Shown here in pieces: positions 1 through 8,017 of a stretch of DNA of 64,000 nt (its first letter is position 1; each line of letters opens with the position of its first letter). The stretch spans positions 124,001 through 188,000 of the forward strand of contig NZ_JBHUEA010000003.1 in the NCBI RefSeq assembly GCF_042680685.1, given 5' to 3'. This DNA comes from Amnibacterium endophyticum. GTDB lineage: Bacteria > Actinomycetota > Actinomycetes > Actinomycetales > Microbacteriaceae. The position numbers were made by a program, and so were the translations under genes. The notes below the pieces were generated by a model. It saw only the letters and a program-made list of their open reading frames with translations. It made no database searches and was not told the DNA's origin.

Positions 1-822
1 TCGGCGAGCGACGGCCGGGTGTCCGTCGTGGCGTCGACCGACGTGTGGGGGGACGTCGTGAAGCAGGTCGGCGGCTCGGACGTCGCCGTCACCTCGATCA
101 TCGACGACCCGACGCAGGACCCGCACGAGTACCAGGCCACGACCCGCGACCAGCTCGCGGTGAGCCGCGCCGGGCTGGTCGTCGTGAACGGCGGCGGGTA
201 CGACGACTTCCTCTCGCAGCTGCTGAAGAACGCGCCGGGCTCGACGAAGACCCTGAACGCCGTCGACGCGTCCGGCCTCGACACCGAGCCCGCGGACGGG
301 GAGTTCAACGAGCACGTCTGGTACGACCTGCCCGCCGTGTCGAAGGTCGCCGCCGCCGTCTCGGCGGAGCTGAGCCGCATCGATCCGAGCGGCGCCGCGA
401 CCTTCGAGTCGAACCTGCAGACCTTCCAGGGCAGGCTGAAGGACCTGGAGGCCACGGCGGCCGACATCAGGAGGACCGCGGAGGGCAAGGGCGTGGCGAT
501 CACCGAGCCCGTGCCGCTGTACATGACGGAGGCGCTCGGGCTCGTGAACAAGACGCCGGAGGCGTTCAGCGAGGCCGTCGAGGAGGGCGACGACGTCGCT
601 CCCGCCGTGCTGAAGGAGGAGCTCGACCTGCTGCGCGAGCAGCAGGTGGCCGTGCTCGCCTACAACGAGCAGACGTCCGACAGCACGACCGAGCAGGTGC
701 TCGCCGCCGCGAAGCGCGCGGGCGTGCCCGTGGTCGGCGTGCGCGAGACGCTGCCGTCCGGCAAGGACTACCTGGCCTGGATGCAGGACGACCTGCAGCA
801 GTTCCGCAGCGCGGTCGCGTGA
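1..822 (+). CDS. znuA: Zinc/manganese ABC transporter substrate-binding protein (5' end outside window)
   Basis: Periplasmic-type (here lipoprotein-type) metal-binding protein of the ZnuA/cluster 9 family; it delivers zinc to the permease encoded downstream. The reading frame is open from base 1, so the signal peptide and lipobox lie before the window and 273 residues are visible. Metal-ligand regions typical of the family can be seen: DPHEYQAT early, EHVWYDLPAV in the middle, TEPVPLYMTEALG and YNEQTSDSTTEQV in the second lobe. The usual His in the third ligand region is not obvious, and there is no His-rich loop. The stop overlaps the GTG of the ATPase gene by four bases (GTGA), so the genes form one operon. 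Confidence 0.9.
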   Translation, partial: SASDGRVSVVASTDVWGDVVKQVGGSDVAVTSIIDDPTQDPHEYQATTRDQLAVSRAGLVVVNGGGYDDFLSQLLKNAPGSTKTLNAVDASGLDTEPADGEFNEHVWYDLPAVSKVAAAVSAELSRIDPSGAATFESNLQTFQGRLKDLEATAADIRRTAEGKGVAITEPVPLYMTEALGLVNKTPEAFSEAVEEGDDVAPAVLKEELDLLREQQVAVLAYNEQTSDSTTEQVLAAAKRAGVPVVGVRETLPSGKDYLAWMQDDLQQFRSAVA

Positions 823-1619
823 CCGCTCCGCTGCAGCTGGAGGGTGCGGGTCTCGCGTTCGGGGCCCGCACCCTCTGGCGCGACGTCGACCTCGAGGTCC
901 GACCGGGCGAGTTCATCGCCGTGCTCGGCCCGAACGGCTCGGGCAAGACCACCTTCCTCAAGGCGGTGCTCGGGCTGCAGCCGCTGTCGGCCGGCTCGGT
1001 GCGCGTCTTCGGCCGACGCCCTGCTCGGGGCGACCGGCGCATCGGCTACATCCCGCAGCAGCGGCTGCTCGACTCGTCGACCCCGGTGCGCGGCCGCGAC
1101 CTCGTCGGCTTCGGCGTCGACGGCGCACGCTTCGGGCTGCCGCTCCGCCGGCGCGCGGACCGGCAGCGCATCGACCGGATCGTCGCGGACGTCGGCGCCG
1201 AGGGCTTCGCGGACCGCGCGGCCTGGCGGCTCTCCGGCGGCGAGCAGCAGCGCCTCCGCGTCGGGCAGGCGATCGCCGCCGACCCGGCGCTGCTGCTCTG
1301 CGACGAGCCGCTGATCTCGCTCGACCTCGCGAACCAGGCCGCCGTCAGCGCGCTCATCGAGCGGCAGCGGGTCGAGCACGGGGCCGCCGTGCTGTTCGTC
1401 ACCCACGACGTGAACCCGGTGCTCGACCACGTCGACCGGGTGCTGTACGTCGTCGGCGGCCGGGTGCGCATCGGCCCGCCGGACGAGGTGCTCACGACCG
1501 AGGTGCTGAGCGACCTGTACCGCACGCGCGTCGACGTGGTCCACGTGCAGGACCGCATCCTCGTCGTGGGCGCCGGCCGCGAGCACGAGGACCACCACCA
1601 CGCGGAGCCGCCCCGATGA
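819..1619 (+). CDS. znuC: Zinc ABC transporter ATP-binding protein
   Basis: ATPase subunit of the zinc uptake system, 266 residues, cytoplasmic. Walker A is GPNGSGKT near residue 33, the ABC signature is LSGGEQQRL, and Walker B reads LLLCDEPL followed by a switch His in FVTHD. The C-terminus carries a short His/Asp-rich tail (HEDHHH) that could bind metal. The GTG start at 819 is chosen because it overlaps the upstream stop and gives a start just before the first beta strand of the domain. The stop overlaps the ATG of the permease gene (ATGA). Manganese as substrate cannot be excluded; the Fur-family gene downstream and its neighbours favour zinc. Confidence 0.92.
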   Translation: MTAPLQLEGAGLAFGARTLWRDVDLEVRPGEFIAVLGPNGSGKTTFLKAVLGLQPLSAGSVRVFGRRPARGDRRIGYIPQQRLLDSSTPVRGRDLVGFGVDGARFGLPLRRRADRQRIDRIVADVGAEGFADRAAWRLSGGEQQRLRVGQAIAADPALLLCDEPLISLDLANQAAVSALIERQRVEHGAAVLFVTHDVNPVLDHVDRVLYVVGGRVRIGPPDEVLTTEVLSDLYRTRVDVVHVQDRILVVGAGREHEDHHHAEPPR

Positions 1620-2458
1620 GCGCCATCTTCGACTTCAGCGACTACGGGGCGCTGCTCGGGCTCGTCACCAACTCCCTCATCGCCGGAGCGCTGCTCGGGA
1701 TCGTGGGCGGGCTGATCGGCTTCTTCGTGATGGCGCGGGACCTGCCGTTCGCGGTGCACGGGGTGAGCGAGCTCTCGTTCGCCGGCGCGGCGGGGGCGCT
1801 GCTGATCGGGTTCGACGTCGTCGCCGGCTCGACCGTCGGCGCGATCATCGCGGCCCTGCTGATCGGGGTGCTCGGCCCCCGGGCTCGGGAGCGCAACTCC
1901 GTGATCGGCGTGCTGATGCCGTTCGGCCTGGGGCTCGGGATCCTCTTCCTCGCGATCTACCCGGGACGGTCCGCGAACCGCTTCGGGCTGCTCACCGGGC
2001 AGGTCGTCTCCGTCGACGGCGGGCAGGTCGTCGAGCTGATCGCCGTGCTCGCCGTGGTCCTCGTGGCGCTGCTGGTCGTCTGGCGCCCCCTGCTGTTCGC
2101 GAGCGTCGACGAGGACGTCGCCATCGCCCGCGGCGTGCCGGTCCGTGCGCTCGGGATCGTCTTCATGGTGCTGCTCGCCCTGACCGTCTCGGTGGCCGTG
2201 CAGACGGTCGGCGCCCTGCTCGTGCTCGCCCTGCTCGTCACGCCCGCAGCCGCCGCGCTCCGGATCGCGTCCGGCCCGCTCGCGGTGAGCCTGCTCAGCA
2301 TGGTCTTCGCGACCGTGTCGATCGTCGGCGGCATCCTGCTCGCGCTCGGCGCCGCGATCCCGATCAGCCCCTACGTGACGACGATCTCGTTCCTCATCTA
2401 CCTCGTGTGCCGTCTCGCCGGGAGGAGCCGGTCGGGACGCGTACGCTCCGACGCATGA
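1616..2458 (+). CDS. znuB: Zinc ABC transporter permease (ABC-3 family)
   Basis: Membrane subunit of the zinc importer, 280 residues with about eight hydrophobic segments, matching the ABC-3 (ZnuB/MntB) family in length and pattern. The segment TVGALLVLALLVTPAAAA is the conserved family stretch in the C-terminal half. The ATG start overlaps the ATPase stop, and its own TGA overlaps the ATG of the regulator gene, so four genes are translationally coupled: binding protein, ATPase, permease, regulator. Confidence 0.92.
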   Translation: MSAIFDFSDYGALLGLVTNSLIAGALLGIVGGLIGFFVMARDLPFAVHGVSELSFAGAAGALLIGFDVVAGSTVGAIIAALLIGVLGPRARERNSVIGVLMPFGLGLGILFLAIYPGRSANRFGLLTGQVVSVDGGQVVELIAVLAVVLVALLVVWRPLLFASVDEDVAIARGVPVRALGIVFMVLLALTVSVAVQTVGALLVLALLVTPAAAALRIASGPLAVSLLSMVFATVSIVGGILLALGAAIPISPYVTTISFLIYLVCRLAGRSRSGRVRSDA

Positions 2459-2841
2459 AGCGGCGGACCTGGCAGCGCACCGCGGTGCGGGAGGCCCTCG
2501 CCGAGCGCGAGCACTTCGTGAGCGCGCAGAGCCTGCACTCGCAGCTGCGCGAGGGCGGCTCCCCCATCGGGCTCGCCACGGTGTACCGCGCGCTCGCGGA
2601 CCTCGCCGAGGAGGGCGAGGCGGACTCGCTGCAGGCCGAGGGCGAGCAGCTGTACCGCGCCTGCACCTCGCCGGGGCACCACCACCACCTGATCTGCCGG
2701 TCCTGCGGCCGCACCGTCGAGATCGAGGCGGACGACATCGAGGAGTGGGCCGCGCGGACCGCAGCCGCCCACGGCTTCCGCGACCCGCAGCACGTCGTCG
2801 ACGTCTTCGGCACCTGCGAGGCCTGCCACGCGAGGGCCTGA
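2455..2841 (+). CDS. zur: Fur-family transcriptional regulator, probably Zur
   Basis: Metal-dependent repressor of the Fur superfamily, 128 residues. An N-terminal winged helix (RTWQRTAVREAL, then LATVYRALADLAEEGE) is followed by the dimerisation domain with the regulatory metal motif GHHHHLICRSCGRTVEIE and a final TCEAC. The CxxC...CxxC pairs form the structural zinc site. The ATG at 2455 is used rather than upstream codons because it overlaps the permease stop. A -10-like TACGCT at 2442-2447 lies seven bases before the ATG, so a separate leaderless transcript is also possible. Position in a zinc uptake operon argues for Zur over Fur. A weak hairpin follows at 2849-2868. Confidence 0.88.
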   Translation: MKRRTWQRTAVREALAEREHFVSAQSLHSQLREGGSPIGLATVYRALADLAEEGEADSLQAEGEQLYRACTSPGHHHHLICRSCGRTVEIEADDIEEWAARTAAAHGFRDPQHVVDVFGTCEACHARA

Positions 2842-2888
2842 GCCCCTCCGCGCTGACGGCTCAGCGGCGGCGCGCCGCGGATCTGGGC

Positions 2889-2997
2889 TAGACTCTCCGA
2901 TCGGCCGCGTCGCGGCAGTGGTCCCGTCGCACCCGGCGGGGCTGCAGACAAGTGATCTTGGGTGCGCGTGCCGACGCACGCGCACGGTACAAGGAGG
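2889..2997 (+). promoter_or_regulatory. Promoter and structured leader of rpmB-rpmG-rpsN
   Basis: TAGACT at 2889-2894 is a plausible -10 box, which would give a 5' leader of about 100 bases. Just before the ribosome binding site (AAGGAGG, 2991-2997) is a perfect 9-bp inverted repeat, GTGCGCGTG at 2962-2970 and CACGCGCAC at 2977-2985, with a six-base loop. Its closeness to the RBS suggests control of translation, perhaps autogenous control by a ribosomal protein. No AT-rich Zur-box-like palindrome is visible here. Confidence 0.45.
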
Positions 2998-3002
2998 AAC
3001 CC

Positions 3003-3239
3003 ATGGCAGGAACCTGCCAGGTGACCGGCGCCGGCCCCGGCTTCGGCAACACCATCTCGCACTCGCACCGGCGCAACCGCCGCCGGTTCGACGTCAACGT
3101 CCAGAAGAAGACCTACTACGTGCCGTCCCTCAAGCGGAACGTCACGCTGACCGTCTCGGCCAAGGGCATCAAGGTGATCGACGCCCGCGGCATCGAGAGC
3201 GTGGTCGCGAGCATCATCGCGCGCGGGGAGAAGATCTGA
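3003..3239 (+). CDS. rpmB: 50S ribosomal protein L28, form without the zinc ribbon
   Basis: L28 of 78 residues. It begins MAGTCQVTGAGPGFGNTISH, resembling the E. coli type with a single Cys instead of the CxxC pairs of the zinc-binding form, and continues to the conserved VSAKGIKVIDARGIE. A strong RBS ends five bases before the ATG. It heads a tight cluster with rpmG and rpsN. In actinobacteria such zinc-free forms are often made under zinc starvation and repressed by Zur; here they follow the zinc uptake operon. Confidence 0.96.
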   Translation: MAGTCQVTGAGPGFGNTISHSHRRNRRRFDVNVQKKTYYVPSLKRNVTLTVSAKGIKVIDARGIESVVASIIARGEKI

Positions 3240-3240
3240 G

Positions 3241-3408
3241 ATGGCCAGGCAGCAGGACGTCCGTCCCATCATCAAGCTGAAGTCGACGGCCGGCACGGGC
3301 TACACGTACGTGACCCGGAAGAACCGCCGCAACAACCCCGACCGCATCGTGCTGAAGAAGTACGACCCGGTGATCCGAAAGCACGTCGACTTCCGCGAGG
3401 AGCGCTAA
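3241..3408 (+). CDS. rpmG: 50S ribosomal protein L33, cysteine-free form
   Basis: L33 of 55 residues: MARQQDVRPIIKLKSTAGTG start, YVTRKNRRNNPDRIVLKKYD core, and a short basic end. No cysteine occurs in the protein, so it is the zinc-independent (C-minus) form. It starts one base after the L28 stop, and its TAA shares its last base with the ATG of rpsN. Confidence 0.96.
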   Translation: MARQQDVRPIIKLKSTAGTGYTYVTRKNRRNNPDRIVLKKYDPVIRKHVDFREER

Positions 3409-3713
3409 TGGCCAAGAAGAGCAAGATCGCGCGCAACGAGCAGCGCGCCGTGGTGGTGGAGCGCTACCGCACGAAGCGCCTCGAGCTGAAGAAGCAGCTC
3501 GTGGACCCGAACGGGACGGACGAGTCCCGCGAGGAGGCCCGCGTGGCCCTGCAGAAGCTGCCGCGCGACGCGTCGCCGGTGCGCCTCCGCAGCCGCGACG
3601 CCGTCGACGGCCGTCCGCGCGGCGTGCTGTCGAAGTTCGGGATCTCCCGCGTCCGCTTCCGCGACATGGCGCATCGGGGCGAGCTCCCGGGCATCACGAA
3701 GTCCTCCTGGTAG
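3408..3713 (+). CDS. rpsN: 30S ribosomal protein S14, long cysteine-free form
   Basis: S14 of 101 residues, the long form that lacks the CxxC zinc motif of the 61-residue type. The C-terminal signature RDAVDGRPRGVLSKFGISRVRFRD is typical (RSRDAVDGRPRG and GISRVRFRDMAHRGELPG). It completes the L28-L33-S14 cluster, and its start overlaps the L33 stop by one base. Confidence 0.96.
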   Translation: MAKKSKIARNEQRAVVVERYRTKRLELKKQLVDPNGTDESREEARVALQKLPRDASPVRLRSRDAVDGRPRGVLSKFGISRVRFRDMAHRGELPGITKSSW

Positions 3714-3816
3714 GTTGCCGAGCGGCTTCACGCCGACACGCCGGAGGCCCGACCGGTACCGACTCACGCCGCACCCATGCGGCCGGACCGTCCGACACGA
3801 GGAGGACGACTTTCAG

Positions 3817-4104
3817 ATGGCAGACAACACCGTGAACCGCACCGACCTGGTGGCGGCGATCGCCAGCGAGTCCGACCAGTCGCAGAGCGCCGTGAGCGGC
3901 GTGCTCGACGCGTTCTTCTCGACGGTCGCGAAGTCCGTCGCCGACGGCAAGAAGGTGACGATCCCCGGCTGGCTCGCGGTGGAGCAGACCGAGCGCGCCG
4001 CCCGCACGGGCCGCAACCCGCAGACGGGTGAGCCGATCGAGATCGCCGCGTCGAAGTCGGTCAAGATCAGCGCCGGCAGCAAGCTGAAGGCCGCCGTCAA
4101 GTAG
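3817..4104 (+). CDS. hup: HU-family DNA-binding protein
   Basis: Small nucleoid protein that bends DNA as a dimer, 95 residues. The start TDLVAAIASESDQSQ, the loop KKVTIPGW and the DNA arm RTGRNPQTGEPIEIAASK are typical of HU. The RBS GAGGAGGA at 3799-3806 supports the ATG at 3817. It lacks the long Lys/Ala-rich tail of the mycobacterial protein. A strong terminator follows directly. Confidence 0.95.
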   Translation: MADNTVNRTDLVAAIASESDQSQSAVSGVLDAFFSTVAKSVADGKKVTIPGWLAVEQTERAARTGRNPQTGEPIEIAASKSVKISAGSKLKAAVK

Positions 4105-4122
4105 CCCTCGTCCACGACGAGC

Positions 4123-4162
4123 ACGAAGGGCCCGTCCTCCTCGCGGAGGACGGGCCCTTCGT
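4123..4162 (+). terminator. Strong hairpin terminator after hup
   Basis: A perfect stem of about 18 bp has its main arms at 4125-4140 and 4145-4160 and a TCGC tetraloop. It lies 20 bases after the HU stop and before the promoter of the next gene. There is no long T tract, as is common in high-GC actinobacteria. The palindrome would work in either direction. Confidence 0.85.
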
Positions 4163-4211
4163 CGTCCCCGGGGCGGAGCCGCTCCCCCGGCGCGCGTACC
4201 CTCGGGGGACG

Positions 4212-6194
4212 ATGGTCCTCACGCGCTCCTCCAGCCGCCGGGACGCGGCCCCCGTCGGGTCCGGAGCCCGCGCCGTGCGGATCGGCTGGCCCGCGGCCGT
4301 CCTGCTCGTGGCGGTGCTCGCCCTCGCCGCCTCGCTCGCGATCGGCGGCGGGGCCGCCGGGCCGGACGCGCTGCTCGAGGCGGCGCGTCCGCTCGCCTCG
4401 CTGGTCCTCACCCTCGCCGCCAGCGTCACGCTCGGCGCGGTGCTGCTCGCCGCCTTCGCCTGGTCCCCCGAGCGGCCGGGCTGGTCCCGGCTGCTGGACG
4501 GCGCGGCGGCGGCGGCGGGCGTGTGGACGGTGGCGTCCGGCAGCAGCCTCCTGCTCGGCTACCTCGCGATCGGCCCGCGCATCGGCTCCCCCACCTTCGG
4601 GCCGAACCTCATGCTCTACCTGACCACGGTCGACGAGGGGCGCATCTGGCTCGGCGGCACCATCGGCGCCGCGCTGCTGACGACGCTGCTGATCGTGGTG
4701 CGCTCGCACACCGGCGTGGGCCTGATGGTGCCGCTCACCGCCGCCGGCCTCGTGCCGCTCGCCCTGCTCGGCCACGCGGCCACCGCCGCGGGCGACCACA
4801 ACACCGCCATCACGGCGCTCGCGCTGCACGTCGTGGGCGCCGCCGCGTGGCTCGGCGGGCTCGGCGTGCTGCTCGTGGTCGGGCTCGGGCTGCGGGGAGC
4901 GCCGCTCGCCGACCTCGCCGAGCGCTACTCGGCGATCGCGCTCGTGGCGTTCGTCGTGGTCGGCTACTCGGGGATCGTGTCCGCCTCGATCCGGACGCCG
5001 GAGCCAGCGATGCTGCTGACGCCCTACGGCCAGCTGATCCTCGTGAAGTCGGCCGCGCTGATCGCCGCGGGGCTCTTCGGCGCGCTGCACCGCACCGTCA
5101 CCATCCCCCGCCTGAAGTCGGGGCCGGGACGGGCGCCGTTCCTGCGGCTGATCGGCGTCGAGCTGCTGGTCCTCGGCATCGCGGCGGGCTTCGCCGCGGG
5201 GCTCGGCGCGACGGCGCCTCCCGACCAGGACCTCGCCCCGGTCACCACGCCCGCCGAGGTGCTGACCGAGTCGCCACTGCCGCCGCCCCTCACCGTCGGC
5301 TCGCTGCTGACGGAGTGGCGCTTCGACCCGCTCTGGGTCGTGGGCTGCCTGCTGATGGCGGCCTTCTACCTCGTCGGCGTCCGCCGCCTGCGCCTGCGCG
5401 GCGACGCCTGGCCGGTCGGCCGGACCGTGTGCTGGCTGGCGGGCACCGCCGTGCTGTTCTGGCTGACCAACGGCGGCCTGAACCGCTACCAGGAGGTGCT
5501 GTTCAGCGCCCACATGCTGCTGCACATGGCGCTGACGATGCTCGTGCCGCTGCTGCTCGTGCCGGCCGCGCCGGTCACCCTCGCGCTGCGCGCGATCCCC
5601 CGCCGCACCGACGGCACCCGCGGCGGTCGCGAGTGGCTGCTGCTCGGCGTCCACTCCCGCTTCGCCACCGTCGTCGCGAACCCCGTCGTCGCGGCCGTGC
5701 TCTTCGCCGGCTCCCTGGTGGCCTTCTACTGGTCGCCGCTGTTCTCCTGGGCGACCACGGACCACCTCGGGCACGAGTGGATGACGGTGCACTTCCTGAT
5801 CACCGGCTTCCTGTTCGTGCAGTCCCTGATCGGGATCGACCCGGTGCCGTTCCGCTTCCCCTATCCGATCCGGCTGCTCGTGCTGCTCGCGACGATGGCG
5901 TTCCACGCGTTCTTCGGGCTGGCGCTGATCCTCGGCACCGGGCTGCTGCTGCCGGACTGGTACGGCGCGATGGGCTGGGGCACGAGCGCGCTGGCGGACC
6001 AGCGGCTGGGCGGCGGCATCGCGTGGAGCGTCGGGGAGATCCCGACGCTCGTGCTCGCGATCGTCGTCGCGGTGTCCTGGGCGCGGAGCGACGACCGGGA
6101 GGCGAGGCGCCGGGACCGCCACGCGGACCGCACCGGGGACGCGGACCTCGCCGCCTACAACGCGATGCTCGGCCGTCTCGGCGGCGGAGCGTGA
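4212..6194 (+). CDS. CopD / CtaG fusion: copper resistance and cytochrome c oxidase assembly membrane protein
   Basis: Integral membrane protein of 660 residues made of two parts. Residues 1 to about 330 resemble CopD/YcnJ (copper import or resistance), including a late Pro-rich outside loop. Residues about 340 to 640 resemble the caa3-type CtaG family, with AHMLLHMALTMLVPLLLVPA and the closing LADQRLGGGIAWSVGEIPTL, which carry the conserved His/Met residues thought to handle copper. Together they suggest copper delivery to cytochrome oxidase. The same fusion is common in actinobacteria. TACCCT at 4197-4202 is a possible -10 close to the ATG. The stop overlaps the GTG of the helicase gene. 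Confidence 0.88.
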   Translation: MVLTRSSSRRDAAPVGSGARAVRIGWPAAVLLVAVLALAASLAIGGGAAGPDALLEAARPLASLVLTLAASVTLGAVLLAAFAWSPERPGWSRLLDGAAAAAGVWTVASGSSLLLGYLAIGPRIGSPTFGPNLMLYLTTVDEGRIWLGGTIGAALLTTLLIVVRSHTGVGLMVPLTAAGLVPLALLGHAATAAGDHNTAITALALHVVGAAAWLGGLGVLLVVGLGLRGAPLADLAERYSAIALVAFVVVGYSGIVSASIRTPEPAMLLTPYGQLILVKSAALIAAGLFGALHRTVTIPRLKSGPGRAPFLRLIGVELLVLGIAAGFAAGLGATAPPDQDLAPVTTPAEVLTESPLPPPLTVGSLLTEWRFDPLWVVGCLLMAAFYLVGVRRLRLRGDAWPVGRTVCWLAGTAVLFWLTNGGLNRYQEVLFSAHMLLHMALTMLVPLLLVPAAPVTLALRAIPRRTDGTRGGREWLLLGVHSRFATVVANPVVAAVLFAGSLVAFYWSPLFSWATTDHLGHEWMTVHFLITGFLFVQSLIGIDPVPFRFPYPIRLLVLLATMAFHAFFGLALILGTGLLLPDWYGAMGWGTSALADQRLGGGIAWSVGEIPTLVLAIVVAVSWARSDDREARRRDRHADRTGDADLAAYNAMLGRLGGGA

Positions 6195-7495
6195 GCGGCG
6201 CGGGCGCAGCCCTCGACGTCGCGCTCACCCCCGCGCAGCAGGCCGTGCTCGACGCGGTCGGCGGCGACGACCCGACCCCGCTGCTCGTGACCGGGCGGGC
6301 CGGGACGGGCAAGTCCACGGTGCTCCACCGGATCGTCGCGGCCGAGCGGCGCAAGGTGGCGGTGTGCGCCCCGACCGGCGTCGCGGCGCTGAACGTCGGC
6401 GGCCAGACGATCCACTCCCTGCTGCGGCTGCCGGTGGGGCTGATCGGCACCTCGCGGCTGCACCACGACCGCGAGCAGCGGAAGCTGCTGCAGGCCCTCG
6501 ACGTGCTGATCGTGGACGAGGTGTCGATGGTCAGCGCCGACCTGCTCGACGGGATCGACCGGGCCCTGAAGGAGGCCCGCGGACGGCGTGACCCGTTCGG
6601 GGGAGTGCAGGTGGTGCTGTTCGGCGACCCGTTCCAGCTGGCCCCCGTCCCGGGGGGACCGGAGGAGCGCGCCTGGTACGAGCAGCGGTACCGCTCGCTC
6701 TGGTTCTTCGACGCGCACGTCTGGGAGCAGGTGGGGCTGCGGACGCTCCACCTGGACCTCATCCACCGGCAGCAGGACGAGGAGTTCCGCCGCCTGCTCA
6801 CCGCCGTGCGGCACGGGTCGGTGACCCGCGAGATGGCCGCGAGGCTCAACGAGGTGGGCGCCCGCGCCGTGCCCGCCGACGCCCCGCTGACCCTCGCGAC
6901 GCGCAACGACACCGTCACGGCGATCAACCGGGTGGCGCTCGACGCGCTGCCGGGCCGCGAGGCGGTGGCGCTGGCCGAGGTCGAGGGCGAGTTCGGCGGT
7001 CGCGCGTTCCCCGCGGACGAGGAGCTGCGCCTGAAGGTCGGCGCCCACGTGATGATGCTCCGGAACGACAGCGAGGGCCGGTGGGTGAACGGCTCGATGG
7101 GGATCGTGTCGAAGCTGGCGCGCGGGAACCTCGAGGTCGAGATCGACGGGGTGAGCCACGAGGTCGAGGCCGTCACCTGGGAGCGGCACCGCTACACCTA
7201 CGCGGCCGGGTCGGACGAGCTGGAGCGCGAGGTGGTCGCGGAGTTCCGGCAGCTGCCGGTGCGCCTCGGCTGGGCCGTCACCATCCACAAGGCCCAGGGC
7301 GCGACCCTCGACGCGGCGCGCATCGACCTCGGGCGGAAGGCGTTCTCCCCCGGCCAGACGTACGTGGCGCTCAGCCGGCTGACCTCGCTGGAGGGGCTCT
7401 ACCTCACCCGGCCGCTGATCCCCGGCGACGTCATCGTCGACCCCGACGTGCGGCGCTGGGTGCAGGAGCGACGGGCGGCCGCCGCCACCGCCTGA
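6191..7495 (+). CDS. PIF1/RecD-like superfamily 1 DNA helicase
   Basis: Cytoplasmic ATP-dependent 5'-3' helicase candidate, 434 residues. Walker A GRAGTGKS is at residues 35-42 and Walker B is VLIVDEVSMV. Motif III reads GDPFQLAPV. The C-terminal UvrD-like domain holds WAVTIHKAQGATLD and YVALSRLTSLEGLYL, the RecD/PIF1 signature. The GTG at 6191 overlaps the stop of the CopD-CtaG gene. In this phylum such stand-alone short PIF1 proteins are common and of unproven role, probably in replication or repair. Confidence 0.88.
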   Translation: MSGAGAALDVALTPAQQAVLDAVGGDDPTPLLVTGRAGTGKSTVLHRIVAAERRKVAVCAPTGVAALNVGGQTIHSLLRLPVGLIGTSRLHHDREQRKLLQALDVLIVDEVSMVSADLLDGIDRALKEARGRRDPFGGVQVVLFGDPFQLAPVPGGPEERAWYEQRYRSLWFFDAHVWEQVGLRTLHLDLIHRQQDEEFRRLLTAVRHGSVTREMAARLNEVGARAVPADAPLTLATRNDTVTAINRVALDALPGREAVALAEVEGEFGGRAFPADEELRLKVGAHVMMLRNDSEGRWVNGSMGIVSKLARGNLEVEIDGVSHEVEAVTWERHRYTYAAGSDELEREVVAEFRQLPVRLGWAVTIHKAQGATLDAARIDLGRKAFSPGQTYVALSRLTSLEGLYLTRPLIPGDVIVDPDVRRWVQERRAAAATA

Positions 7496-7512
7496 GGCGA
7501 TCGGCCCGCCCC

Positions 7513-8013
7513 TCAGTGCACGTGGCCCGCCCCGACCGCGGTGCCGGCGAGGCTCGTCGCCGCGATCGCGGCGACGACGAGCGCGGCCGCGGCGGTGCCG
7601 ACGAGGAACCGCGCCGGGCCCGGTTCGGCCCCGCTCCCCCGCCGCAGGCGCAGCGCCAGCGCCGCGGTCGCGATCAGGTCGAGCACCGCGGCGCCCGCCG
7701 TCGCCCCTGCGGGCGGCAGCACGGATCGCACGGGTGCGGCGGGTGCGACGGGTGCGGCGGTGACGGCGCCCGTCGCGTGAGCGTGCCCGACGGCGACGAG
7801 CAGCACGACCTGCGCCCCGACGAGCAGCGCCAGCACGCCGAGCGCTGCGGCACCCCGGGAGGCCTCCGGTCGGGCGAGGTCGACGATCCCCCACAGCACC
7901 TCGGCGGCGCCCGCGGCCGTCAGCAGCACGAGTGCCAGCGGGTCGGACCCGGCGGCGATCCCGAGGTGGACCAGGCCGGCTCCGATCGCGGCGAGGCCGG
8001 CCCAGGAGCGCAC
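7513..8013 (-). CDS. Hypothetical four-helix membrane protein
   Basis: Protein of 166 residues with four hydrophobic segments (about residues 5-22, 26-45, 58-77, 105-125) plus a last one near 138-160, and an ending GAGHVH. I do not recognise a named domain with certainty. It has the Ala/Gly/Leu composition of small actinobacterial membrane proteins. The GTG at 8013 lies four bases after the stop of the DUF4383 gene, so the two are cotranscribed. It converges with the helicase gene. Confidence 0.7.
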   Translation of the reverse strand: MRSWAGLAAIGAGLVHLGIAAGSDPLALVLLTAAGAAEVLWGIVDLARPEASRGAAALGVLALLVGAQVVLLVAVGHAHATGAVTAAPVAPAAPVRSVLPPAGATAGAAVLDLIATAALALRLRRGSGAEPGPARFLVGTAAAALVVAAIAATSLAGTAVGAGHVH

Positions 8014-8017
8014 GGGG

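Noticed and set aside
2842..3002. Zur box before rpmB
   Set aside because: No TGAAAA-type or other AT-rich palindrome was found; the only clear palindrome is GC-rich and sits by the RBS, so it is reported as a leader hairpin.
3813..6122. Very long minus-strand open frame (about 770 codons) opposite hup and the CopD-CtaG gene
   Set aside because: Its translation is Arg/Gln/His/Pro-rich without domains and lies fully opposite well-supported genes; it is a by-product of high GC.
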